From an uncultured Lachnospiraceae bacterium (GTDB taxonomy: Bacteria > Bacillota > Clostridia > Lachnospirales > Lachnospiraceae), in NCBI GenBank assembly GCA_947629865.1, contig CANRFJ010000016.1:1-64000 (forward strand): a stretch of DNA of 64,000 nt, written 5' to 3'. Under the pieces are notes generated by a model. It did not search any database. It was not told where the DNA came from and worked only from the letters and a program-made list of their open reading frames with translations. Position numbers and translations under genes: made by a program. This document shows, piece by piece, positions 33,526 to 42,600 of the stretch (positions within the stretch are counted from its first letter, which is position 1; every line of letters begins with the position of its first letter).

Positions 33526-33575
33526 GGCGGGAAAAAGAGGCATACAAAAAAAGAGATGAGCAGAGAGACAAACTA

Positions 33576-33624
33576 AGAGACAAACTGAGAGGGAACACAT
33601 TTCGTTCCCTCTCAGTTTGTCTCT
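33576..33624. terminator. Long perfect hairpin between convergent genes
   Basis: A 21-bp perfect stem (33576-33596 with 33604-33624) and a 7-nt loop. No long T-run follows on either strand; the stop codon of the minus-strand Big_2 gene (33612-33614) lies inside the arm. It can act as a bidirectional terminator or RNA-stabilising hairpin. Confidence 0.65.
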
Positions 33625-34325
33625 GTATCTGTATTTTCCAAAGGCTCCAGGTTCCATTTGTGAAACCGCTTTCCCGGCGAGGGGGAGACAGTTCCGTCTT
33701 CACTGACAATGACCGTACAGACTGCCGTCAGATCCGCCGACAGCAGGGTGGCTGTTATGTTGGCGCTGCCGGGGGAGAGGGCCGTTACGATCCCGCGTGA
33801 ATTTACGGTGGCCACATCGGGATTATCGCTCTCGAATACCGGCTGTTCCATGGACGTATTCGGCTTTATGATGGTCTCCAGACGGAGGGAAGCGTCGGTT
33901 GGCATATGAACCGTCCGCTTTATGAACTTGATGCTGACGCCGCTCGGCGAAACCCGAATACGGCATTTGAGCCGGCGCACTACCTTTTTTCCCTTCCGTA
34001 TGACAACCCGGATTCTGGCCGTCCCGATGCCGACTGCCCGGATAAGGGCGCATTTCCTGCCGGTGCCCGCGCTGTCAACAGAGGCGACGGAGTCGTTGGT
34101 CGAAGTAAAGGTGGTTTTTTGCTTCTTCTTCAGGTTGTAGACGCGGAGCCTGAATTCGCTGCCGACCGTCATATTCAGTTTCTTTATGTTCAGCTTCTGC
34201 CTTTTGGAAACGGCAAAAGAGTTGGCAGGAGTACCGGCAAGAAGGAGCGCAAGGCTGCCTGCCAGTATAAAAGATATAACCGCCCTGCCCCTGACCGACG
34301 CCAGTGCGCGAATCGTGTCTCTCAC
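33612..34325 (-). CDS. Secreted protein with two Big_2-like (Ig) domains
   Basis: A 237-residue exported protein. I start at GTG 34325 (RDTIRALASVRGRAVISF), which follows AAGGAGGGG at 8 bp; an ATG at 34421 would add 32 residues without a ribosome binding site. A signal peptide covers about the first 38 residues. Two Ig-like units follow: about 40-125 (LNMTVGSEFRLRVYNLKKKQ, ASVDSAG) and about 130-215 (DNPDVATVNSRGIVTALSPGSANITA, a classic Big_2 ending). No enzymatic domain is seen. It is related to the Lys-rich modules at 10709 and 15225 and probably sits in or on the cell wall. It is convergent with the HD-GYP gene. Confidence 0.8.
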   Translation of the reverse strand: MRDTIRALASVRGRAVISFILAGSLALLLAGTPANSFAVSKRQKLNIKKLNMTVGSEFRLRVYNLKKKQKTTFTSTNDSVASVDSAGTGRKCALIRAVGIGTARIRVVIRKGKKVVRRLKCRIRVSPSGVSIKFIKRTVHMPTDASLRLETIIKPNTSMEQPVFESDNPDVATVNSRGIVTALSPGSANITATLLSADLTAVCTVIVSEDGTVSPSPGKRFHKWNLEPLENTDTETN

Positions 34326-34488
34326 AGTGTACCCCTCCTTTCTCCTGAACGCCAAAATCGTGTCACAACTCCCTGTTGCGAAAATTTTCAGTACAATAAA
34401 ATTATCATGCCGGTATGGCACAAAATTGTCACTTTATGAAAATAATATGTAATTGTCAGACTGGCAACTGACATTTCTGCCAAAATGC

Positions 34489-34517
34489 TTGAAATATGAA
34501 AAACGGTAGAATATAAT
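34489..34517 (+). promoter_or_regulatory. Promoter of the two-component operon
   Basis: TTGAAA (34489-34494), 17 bp, TATAAT (34512-34517), 41 bp before the response regulator ATG. Confidence 0.8.
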
Positions 34518-34558
34518 TATGGTTAAAAGGAATCAGGACGGACAAAAGGAGGACATTT

Positions 34559-35248
34559 ATGCAGCATATTTTAATTGTGGACGACAATCCGGATATTTGT
34601 GAAGTGCTGGGAACCTATGTGGCGAAGGAGGGATTTGAACCGGTGGTTGCAAAGGACGGTTCCGAGGCGTTGGAGCTATTCCGCAAGTGCAATCCGGCCG
34701 TGATCCTTCTGGACGTTATGCTGCCGGGAATGGACGGCTACAAGGTCTGCGAGAAGATTCGCGAGGAGTCAGATGTACCGATTATCCTCGTGACGGCCAA
34801 GGGTGAGGACTACGAGCGCGTCATGGGGCTGGATATCGGCGCCGACGATTATGTTGTGAAGCCGTTCAGCGGCAATGAGGTGATGGCCCGCGTGAGAGCG
34901 GTGCTCCGCCGTATGGGGCGCAGCGAGGTGACGGAGGATAAGAAGGTGTTGAACATCAACGACCTGACGATTAACATTGAGACCTATACCGTATATGTGG
35001 GAGCGGAGAAACTGCCAATGACCAAAAAAGAGGTGGAGACCATGTGGATCCTGGCCGGTAATCCGAGCAAGGTATTTACCAGGGATAATCTGTTGGACAG
35101 TCTCTGGGGGCAGGATTACTTCGGCGACAGCCGAACCGTGGACTCCCACATCAAGAGGCTCCGCGCCAAACTGGACAAGGTGCCTCATCCGGACTGGGAG
35201 ATCAAAACCATCTGGGGCCTCGGCTACAAATTTGAACTGAATGTATAG
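34559..35248 (+). CDS. OmpR-family response regulator
   Basis: A 229-residue DNA-binding response regulator. Receiver domain (about 1-118): acidic pocket DD at 8-9, phospho-Asp52 in LLDVMLPGMDG, Lys104-like in VVKPF. The C-terminal winged helix (about 130-228) has SRTVDSHIKRLRAKL and the wing TIWGLGYKF. AAAGGAGG precedes the ATG. The cognate kinase follows 33 bp later. The target genes cannot be deduced; the pair resembles the PhoP/ResD group in overall organisation only. Confidence 0.95.
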   Translation: MQHILIVDDNPDICEVLGTYVAKEGFEPVVAKDGSEALELFRKCNPAVILLDVMLPGMDGYKVCEKIREESDVPIILVTAKGEDYERVMGLDIGADDYVVKPFSGNEVMARVRAVLRRMGRSEVTEDKKVLNINDLTINIETYTVYVGAEKLPMTKKEVETMWILAGNPSKVFTRDNLLDSLWGQDYFGDSRTVDSHIKRLRAKLDKVPHPDWEIKTIWGLGYKFELNV

Positions 35249-35281
35249 CAGATTGAGATGCAGGGATAAGGGATATAGGAA

Positions 35282-36742
35282 ATGAAGAAGATTTTTTGGC
35301 GGGTATTTGTGTACTTTGGCGTAGTGATAGTGGTGTTTATAATTCTCATCGGACTGATGTTTACGCGGTTTAACCGCACGAATATCGTGGGGGCCTACAA
35401 AGAACAGCTGGGCAGCCTTGCCACCGGTGTGGCGGCGCGGACAAGTCAGGCCATGCAGAACGGGGAGGCGGATACCTTTTCCGACTATCTGAAGGCGGTT
35501 GAGGATTTCGGCGACATGCAGGACATCGACATATGGATCGTCAGCAATCCGGAGAGCGAACCGTCGTTAGATATGGACTATACCAATATGGATATTACCG
35601 CCGTCACGGTGCCGGAGGAGACCTCCCGTATTCTGGAGTCCGCCTATATCGGGAAAAAGAGAAACTACAGTGATTATGACGACATTTACCGGACGACCAT
35701 GCTCCATCTGGCCGTGCCGATCCGGAACGGGAGCGGCGATGTGGTGGGGGCGGTGCTGGTGTCCGGCCCCATGGAGATGCAGGAAAATACCATTGTGCAG
35801 TATGAGAAATATATGCTTGTCTGCGTTGTGGTGGGATTTGTCATGACGATCATCCTCGCCTTGTATTTTTCCCGAAAACTGGTGCGGCCGATTATACGAA
35901 TGAAAGAGACGGCGCTGATTCTGGCGGCCGGCAGGTACAACTGCAAGACGGGAATCAAGCGGAAGGACGAGCTGGGCTCTCTGGCGGAGAGCATGGATAT
36001 CCTGTCGGATAAGTTAGCGAGGGCAGAGGAGGCCAGGGAGAATATGGAGCAGAACCGCAGGGATTTCTTTGCCAACGTATCGCACGAACTGCGCACTCCG
36101 ATTGCAGTGGTGAAGGGATATGCGGACACGCTGGCTGACGGATATGTGAAGGAGCCGGAGAAGCAGGCGGAATACATCGGGAGGATACAGAGGGAGTGCG
36201 GCAGCATGGAGAGGCTGGTGTCGGATCTGCTGATTCTGTCGCGTATGCAGAATCCGGATTTCCAGATGAATTTGGAAGTCCTCAATGTCATTGCCGTCGC
36301 CCAGGACGCCATGCGGAGCATACGGATTCTCATGGCGGAGAAGAAGCTGACGGGAACCGTGACATACGAGGACGCCTGTTCGCTGATCAAGGGGGACTAT
36401 GACCGGATCCGGCAGCTGTTTACCATTCTTCTCCAGAACGCCGTGAAATACTCCGACGAGGAGACGCCGATCCGCGTTCACATCGCGCGGAAGGACGGGA
36501 AGATCATTTCTACCGTGCGGGATTTTGGAAGCGTGATTCCAAGGGACGAGTGGGAAAATGTATTTGAAAAGTTTTACCGCGCCAGCAACCACGAAGAAAA
36601 GGACGGCTCCGGTCTGGGACTGGTGGTGGCCAGCCATATTGTGGAGCGGCACGGGGGGACGATATCGGTATATAGCGACAAGACGGCGGGCACCTGCTTC
36701 ACCGTGGAATTTCCGGAGGCTCCGGAGGATTTGACGAAGTAA
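35282..36742 (+). CDS. Sensor histidine kinase
   Basis: A 486-residue membrane kinase. First helix about 7-28, an extracytoplasmic sensor of about 140 residues, second helix about 178-198, HAMP (about 200-252), HisKA with the phospho-acceptor His in FANVSHELRTPIAVVKGY, and an ATPase domain with N box FTILLQNAVKYS, G1-type VRDFGSVI, F box FEKFYRA and G2 GSGLGLVVASHIVERHGG. The G1 box lacks the usual DNGxGI, an oddity that may weaken ATP binding. It is encoded with the upstream regulator. The stimulus is unknown. Confidence 0.94.
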   Translation: MKKIFWRVFVYFGVVIVVFIILIGLMFTRFNRTNIVGAYKEQLGSLATGVAARTSQAMQNGEADTFSDYLKAVEDFGDMQDIDIWIVSNPESEPSLDMDYTNMDITAVTVPEETSRILESAYIGKKRNYSDYDDIYRTTMLHLAVPIRNGSGDVVGAVLVSGPMEMQENTIVQYEKYMLVCVVVGFVMTIILALYFSRKLVRPIIRMKETALILAAGRYNCKTGIKRKDELGSLAESMDILSDKLARAEEARENMEQNRRDFFANVSHELRTPIAVVKGYADTLADGYVKEPEKQAEYIGRIQRECGSMERLVSDLLILSRMQNPDFQMNLEVLNVIAVAQDAMRSIRILMAEKKLTGTVTYEDACSLIKGDYDRIRQLFTILLQNAVKYSDEETPIRVHIARKDGKIISTVRDFGSVIPRDEWENVFEKFYRASNHEEKDGSGLGLVVASHIVERHGGTISVYSDKTAGTCFTVEFPEAPEDLTK

Positions 36743-36750
36743 AAAAAATT

Positions 36751-36793
36751 ACCGCAATAAGATAAAAAATATCTTGATATATTGGCGGTTTTT
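36751..36793 (+). terminator. Terminator of the two-component operon
   Basis: ACCGC (36751-36755) pairs with GCGGT (36785-36789), with an inner AAGATA/TATCTT stem, followed by TTTT. It overlaps the promoter of the 6S RNA gene. Confidence 0.65.
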
Positions 36794-36802
36794 CGGTATA
36801 CT
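36774..36802 (+). promoter_or_regulatory. Promoter of the 6S RNA gene
   Basis: TTGATA (36774-36779), 17 bp, TATACT (36797-36802). It lies in the distal arm and tail of the preceding terminator, so the two signals share sequence. Confidence 0.75.
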
Positions 36803-36808
36803 GTTAAT

Positions 36809-37030
36809 AAGAAAAAGATATATCCTGAAGTGTTCGATACCTTCTGAATTTTTGAACCTACAATACTTTAAACGGGATTCTTATATCTGCAGTTGGATGT
36901 CGGGCCGTCACTGTCTGTTACAGGCACTATGGAGACATAGCAACGGAAGGCAGAAGGCTGCGTGCGGTTGCCCACCTAGCTGGTGCTAGGAGTCAAAAAT
37001 CAGAAGCCGGCATTTTGGGTATATTACGAA
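36809..37030 (+). ncRNA. ssrS: 6S RNA
   Basis: A structured, non-coding transcript with the look of Firmicutes 6S RNA, which mimics an open promoter and binds sigma-A RNA polymerase. The closing stem TATATCC (36819-36825) pairs with GGGTATA (37017-37023); the 5' side holds TTTGAACCTACAATACT and the right side GACATAGCAACGGAAGGCAG, then GTGCGGTTGCCCACCTAG, blocks I recognise from clostridial 6S genes. It has its own promoter and a terminator. Exact ends are estimates. Confidence 0.85.
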
Positions 37031-37036
37031 AGATTT

Positions 37037-37067
37037 GGGGCAGCGATGATTTCGCTGCCTTCTTTAT
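37037..37067 (+). terminator. Terminator of the 6S RNA gene
   Basis: GGCAGCGA (37039-37046) pairs with TCGCTGCC (37052-37059), followed by TTCTTTATT. Confidence 0.75.
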
Positions 37068-37119
37068 TATGTGTGAGCGTACGGACAGGCGGGCGCTCGC
37101 AGGGCAAGGAGCAGAGAAT

Positions 37120-39096
37120 ATGCGAGACGGGTTTATCAAGGTGGCTGTTTCCACTCCGGATTTGCGGGTGGCGGATAGCTCTTACAATGTGGAGAGAATG
37201 ATAGAGACAGCGGAGAAGCTGGCCGGGCAGGGAGTGAAGCTTCTGGCGTTTCCCGAACTGTCCCTTACCGGCTACACCTGCAGCGATTTGTTTTTGCAGG
37301 ACGCGCTGTTAAAGGGAGCGGAGCGGGCGCTGTACGACTATGTGAAAAGGACGGAAGGGCTGGCGATGGTGTCGGTTCTGGGTATGCCGTTGGAGCACAG
37401 GGGACGGCTCTACAATGTGGCCGTGGTGGTAAACCGCGGGAAGATCCTCGGCGTAGTGCCCAAGAGCCATATCCCGAATTACGGGGAATTTTATGAGGCC
37501 AGGCACTTTGCCTCCGGACAGGGGGCGGAGGGAGAGCACGAGTTCTCCGATGGGACGGCGGTGGAATTTGGCACCCGTCTTTTGTTTGAGGACTCCCACA
37601 TACCGGACTTCCGTTTCGCCATTGAGATCTGCGAGGATTTGTGGATGCCCGCGCCGCCGTCCGGCTATCACGCCATGGCGGGCGCCAATATCATTGTGAA
37701 CCTGTCGGCCAGCGACGAGCTCACCGGCAAGGCGGACTACCGGCGGGAACTGGTGAAGAACCAGTCGGCCCGGACAATATCGGCGTATCTGTACGCGGAT
37801 GCGGGCGAGGGGGAGTCCACCACGGATATGGTCTTTGCCGGACACGATATGATTGTGGAAAATGGAATAATACTGAAAGAGAGCGAACCGTTCGGGCAGT
37901 TTGCGGCAGATAAGGGGCTGCAGGCAGACGGTGTCAGTGTGGTGACGGAAATAGATCTGCTGCGGCTGAAAAACGAGCGGCGGCGCATGACGGCGTTCCC
38001 GCTGTGCGACGCGCCGGAAGCGCCGGGGCGTTACCGGGTGATCCTCTTTGACGTGGGAGAGCCGGAGACGACGGAGCTGACGCGGGTATACACCCGCACG
38101 CCCTTTGTGCCGGAGACGAAAAAGAACCGCGAGAAGCGGTGCGAGGAGATTATGAATATTCAGGCGGCGGGACTGGCAAAACGGCTCCGCCACACGGGTT
38201 GCCGGAGTGCGGTGATCGGACTGTCCGGCGGTCTGGATTCGACGCTGGCGCTTCTGGTGACAATCCGTGCCTTTGACCGCCTTGCCCTTGACCGCGCGGG
38301 GATCACCTGCGTCACGATGCCCTGTTTTGGAACCACAAGCCGCACCTATGAAAATGCGGTGAACCTGGCGGGGGAACTGGGGACTGCGCTGCGCGAGATT
38401 CCGATCAGGGAGGCGGTTTTGCAGCATTTTAAGGATATAGGACATGACAGCCGTGTGCAGGACGTCACCTACGAGAACGGGCAGGCCAGAGAGCGCACCC
38501 AGATATTGATGGACGTGGCGAACCAGACCGGAGGCCTTGTGATTGGCACCGGCGATATGTCTGAGCTGGCGCTGGGGTGGGCCACCTACAACGGCGACCA
38601 CATGTCCATGTACGGGGTGAACTGCTCCGTGCCCAAAACCCTTGTCCGATATCTGGTACAGTATTATGCCGATACCAATAGCAGTGCGGCGCTGCAGAAG
38701 ATTCTGTACGATGTGCTCGACACGCCGGTGAGTCCGGAGCTTCTTCCGCCCAGGGAGGACGAGATTTCCCAGAAGACCGAGGACATAGTGGGGCCCTACG
38801 AGCTGCACGATTTTTTCCTCTATCACATGCTCCGGTTTGGATTTACTCCGGCGAAGCTGTTCCGGCTGGCCGCCCGTGCCTTCGAGGGCAAATACGACGG
38901 GGAGACAATATACCGCTGGCTGTCTGCCTTCTGCCACCGCTTTTTCCGGCAGCAGTTCAAGCGCTCCTGTCTGCCGGACGGCCCGAAGGTGGGAACCGTC
39001 TCCGTCTCCCCCCGCGGGGATCTGCGTATGCCAAGCGACGCCAGCGATGCCCTCTGGAGGGAGGAATTAGAGCGAATCCGTGAGAGCCTTGTCTAG
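37120..39096 (+). CDS. nadE: Glutamine-dependent NAD+ synthetase
   Basis: A 658-residue enzyme that amidates nicotinic acid adenine dinucleotide to NAD+, using ammonia from glutamine. The N-terminal nitrilase-type glutaminase (about 1-280) has the triad Glu in FPELSLTGY, Lys in PKSHIPNYGEFYE and Cys in EICEDLW. The C-terminal synthetase has the ATP pyrophosphatase loop GLSGGLDSTLAL and TGDMSELALGWATYNGDHM. I choose ATG 37120 (RDGFIKVAVSTPDLRVADS), with AAGGAG upstream; the longer frame to 37015 runs through the 6S terminator. Its 3' end overlaps a convergent gene by 30 bp. Confidence 0.95.
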   Translation: MRDGFIKVAVSTPDLRVADSSYNVERMIETAEKLAGQGVKLLAFPELSLTGYTCSDLFLQDALLKGAERALYDYVKRTEGLAMVSVLGMPLEHRGRLYNVAVVVNRGKILGVVPKSHIPNYGEFYEARHFASGQGAEGEHEFSDGTAVEFGTRLLFEDSHIPDFRFAIEICEDLWMPAPPSGYHAMAGANIIVNLSASDELTGKADYRRELVKNQSARTISAYLYADAGEGESTTDMVFAGHDMIVENGIILKESEPFGQFAADKGLQADGVSVVTEIDLLRLKNERRRMTAFPLCDAPEAPGRYRVILFDVGEPETTELTRVYTRTPFVPETKKNREKRCEEIMNIQAAGLAKRLRHTGCRSAVIGLSGGLDSTLALLVTIRAFDRLALDRAGITCVTMPCFGTTSRTYENAVNLAGELGTALREIPIREAVLQHFKDIGHDSRVQDVTYENGQARERTQILMDVANQTGGLVIGTGDMSELALGWATYNGDHMSMYGVNCSVPKTLVRYLVQYYADTNSSAALQKILYDVLDTPVSPELLPPREDEISQKTEDIVGPYELHDFFLYHMLRFGFTPAKLFRLAARAFEGKYDGETIYRWLSAFCHRFFRQQFKRSCLPDGPKVGTVSVSPRGDLRMPSDASDALWREELERIRESLV

Positions 39097-39516
39097 GGCT
39101 GCCCGAATACCTTCAATCAGAAGGGATTCCGTGTATTTACTCTTGTCGGAAAGCGGGATCTTATCAATGTCCGTTCCCTTTATGAGCTCCTTCTCGATGT
39201 TCTCAAGGGAGGGCTTCACAAGAGGGTACATAGTTGTCACCGATTCCTCCAGATTGACGAAGGATACGGATTTGACCTGATCGGCGTCCACGGTTACTTC
39301 CAGATTCAGCGTGGAGTCTCCCAGTTCGATCTGGGAGTTGTAGACGCCGGGATTGTACCGGCCGGTCTGCGCGGCGCCGGAGGAGGTCTCCGAATCCTTT
39401 CCGGATGGGAAAAACATAAAGATTAACAGCAGGATAAGCAGAATACCGAGTCCTGCGAAGATTGCAGTATATATCAGTTCTTTCATTTGAATCACAACAA
39501 TTTTTGTCTTTGCCAT
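39067..39516 (-). CDS. Membrane-anchored FMN_bind-like small protein
   Basis: A 149-residue protein. One membrane helix (about 14-36) is followed by a Ser/Gly linker and an extracytoplasmic domain of about 95 residues: YNPGVYNSQIELGDSTLNLEV, VDADQVKSVSFVNL and a C-terminal helix ESLLIEGIRAALDKAL. The pattern (G-x-Y-x-G-like start, V-D-x-x-x-I/V-x-S, terminal helix) resembles FMN_bind domains, but the flavin-attaching S-G-A-T motif is absent (KYTES instead). It may be a non-flavinylated relative. AAGGAGG lies 7 bp before the ATG. The 3' end overlaps nadE by 30 bp tail to tail. Confidence 0.65.
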   Translation of the reverse strand: MAKTKIVVIQMKELIYTAIFAGLGILLILLLIFMFFPSGKDSETSSGAAQTGRYNPGVYNSQIELGDSTLNLEVTVDADQVKSVSFVNLEESVTTMYPLVKPSLENIEKELIKGTDIDKIPLSDKSKYTESLLIEGIRAALDKALTDSL

Positions 39517-39621
39517 GAGGGGTGCCTCCTTCAGATATGGAGTGTATTACCATGCTTACTATTTATTGTATGCAGGCAGAGGGAAGGATATGAATGGAGA
39601 AACGGTTTTGGGAGGTAAGGA

Positions 39622-42600
39622 ATGTCGTTACAATTTATCATGGGCGGTGCGGGCAGCGGCAAGAGTACCACACTGTATAATATGATCAGCAGGGAGGCGG
39701 CAGAACATCGGGAGAAGAATTTTATCGTCCTGGTTCCGGATCAGTTTACCCTGGAGACACAGCGGACGCTTGTGGAGCGGAGCGGTCGGGGCGGCATACT
39801 GAATGTGGACGTGCTGAGCTTCCACCGTCTGGCCTACCGGGTGTTCGAGGAGGTGCCGGCCCTGCGGAAGACCGTTCTGGAGGACATGGGCAAAATGATG
39901 CTGCTGCGGAAGGTATTCGCCGAGCAGAAGAAAAATCTGAAATATTTTAAGCGGGGGATTCAGAAGCCGGGCTTCCTAGACGAGTGCAAGTCCTTTCTCT
40001 GCGAACTGATGCAGTATGCTGTCGGGGAGGAGGAGTTTGACCGCATGGAGGAGTGTCTGGGCGGCGAGAGCCTCATGGCCTGCAAAATCCGCGATCTGCG
40101 GCTGATCTATCATGCCCTGAAGGAAAAGATGGGCGATACATATATGATGGCCGAGGAGCTGGTGCCCCAGCTCACCGGAGTGGCGGCCTCCATTGATATG
40201 CTGAGGGACAGCGTGATCTGCCTGGACGGGTTTACCGGTTTCACTCCCACCCAGTACGATCTGCTTCGGGAACTTCTGACCTGTTGCGAGAAGATGTTTG
40301 TGACGGTGACGACAGACCGGACGGGAAAGAGGAGGGACGTTTTTTCCCTGAGCACGGACACCGTCACCCGCCTGTCAAAAATCGCGGCGGAGGTGCATGT
40401 GGGGATAGAGGAGCCGATTCTCACCGGACGGGGCGGGGAGAAGATACCGTACCGCGTGGCGGAGAGCAGGGATCTGCGTTTTCTGGAAGAACACATTTTT
40501 TCCTATGGCCGCACAGAGCAGACGGGAGAGGTGAGGGACATTCAGGTGCGGGCCTGCCGGAGAGAGGCGGACGAGGCGGCCTACGCCGCCAGGACGATCT
40601 GGTGGCTGGTGCAGGAGGAGGGCTATTCCTATGGGGATATCGCCATTGTCACAGGGGATATTGCCTCGTATGAGCAGCCTCTTGCCAGAGAGATGGGACG
40701 GCTGGGGATCCGCTATTTTATGGATTATAAAAAGAGCATCGGAGCCAATGCCCTGGCCGAGTACAGCATGTCGTTCTTAGAGATGGTGCGCCGGAATATG
40801 GACTATGAGAGCACCTTCCGCTTTCTGCGGTGCGGGCTGTCGCCCCTCTCCGCGGAGGAGACGGATATACTGGAAAACTATGTAATTGCCAGGGGGCGGA
40901 GAGGATTTCGCTCCTACAGGCAGGAGTGGGAATATACCGTGGAGCGCCTCGATCTGGTGGAGGTAAACGAATACCGCGCAAAGTTTATGGACTCTGTCGG
41001 AACCGCCGTGGCCCGATGTCAGGGCGGCAAAAAGACCGTGAGAGAATTTACGGAGATACTGTACCGGCTGATAACGGACAACCATCTGTATGAGCGGGTG
41101 ACGGAGCAGAGCCGCCGCTTTGAGGAGGAGGGGAATCCCCTGCTTGCCAGCGAGTACAGCAGCATTTACCGCCTGATGATGGAACTCTTTGACGAGCTGG
41201 TGGAACTGCTGGGCGGGGAGACGGTATCCTTTCGGGAATACGAGGAGATACTGTCCGCCGGAATTTCTGAGGGGCTCGTCGGCTTTGTCCCGCCATCTTC
41301 CAATCAGGTCATGGTGGGAGATGTGGAGAGGAGCCGCCTGAACAATATTAAAGTGCTTTTCTTTATGGGGGTAAACGACGACCGTATTCCCAGAGTTCAG
41401 GGAGGGCCGGGCATCCTCTCGGAGAGCGAGAGGAGAAAGATCGCAGAGGCCGGTGTGGAGCTGGCGCCACTGCCGGAGGAGCAGGCCTGTACCGGTCAGT
41501 TCTATCTCTACCTGACTCTGACGAAGCCGTCGGATAAACTGTTTCTCACCTATTCCCGAATGGGAGGGGACGGCGCGGGGCGACGTCCGGCCTATCTGAT
41601 CCACAGCATACAGACGCTGTTTCCGGATCTTGTGCCGGTGGACGACGAGAGGGAACATTCCCTGCGTCGGGCGCTGGGGACAGACCGGGGCAGGCAGTAC
41701 CTCATCACCCGACTGGCAGACGGGAGTTTCCGGAGAGACGCCTGTTGGTGGGAACTGGCGGCCTATTACCGGGAGAGGGAGCCGGCGCTTTTTGAAAAAC
41801 TGCTGTCCATGCGCGCTCCGGAGAAAAAGACAAGGCTGTCGAGAGAGGCGGCGGAGCTTCTGTACGGGAGCCGCCTCTATGGAAACGTCACAAGACTTGA
41901 ACAGTTTGCCAGGTGTCCCTATGCCCACTTTGTCATCTTTGGCCTGGGCCTGAAGGAGCGGGAGGAGTACACGGTGGGAGCCATCGACTACGGCAATGTG
42001 TTCCATGGAGCCATGGAACATTTCTCCCATGAGTTAGAGGAGAGAGGGATTGGCTGGAAGGAACTGGGTGAGGAGGAAGTGGCGGCGCTGGCCGGAGAGA
42101 GCGTGGAGTATGCCACGTCCGGTTACAAGGGAAAGATGTTCCACCAGTCAAAGAGGGTGGAATTCATGATTGTCCGCATGAAACAGATAATGAGGGACAC
42201 AGTGTGGGGAATCTGGAGACAGATGCGGGAGGGAGAGTTTGTCCAGATGTACTCGGAGAAACGTTTTTCCGGCCAGGACGATCTCTCGGCGCTCTCTGTC
42301 CCCCTGGGAGATGGAAGGACGCTGGTGCTCGGCGGGCAGATTGACCGGGTGGACGTCTGCGGCGAGGCGGACAGACGCCTGATTAAGATTATCGACTACA
42401 AGAGCGGGCAGAGGGATCTGTCCCTGAGCAAGGTCTATTATGGCCTGCAGCTGCAGCTGGTGACATATATGGCGGCGGCCATGGAGATGGAGGAGAAAAA
42501 ATATCCGGAGAGCAGGACAGTACCGGCGGCCATGCTGTACTATCAGATGAAGGAGCCGGAGCTGGCATGGCAGGAGGAGTCCGCGGAGGGAAGGAAGGAG

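Noticed and set aside
36740-37066. T-box or riboswitch upstream of nadE
   Set aside because: The closing stem, internal blocks and position match 6S RNA better, and nadE has its own ribosome binding site after the terminator.
37309-38937. 542-residue open frame on the minus strand
   Set aside because: It lies wholly within nadE in antisense; no domain is seen.
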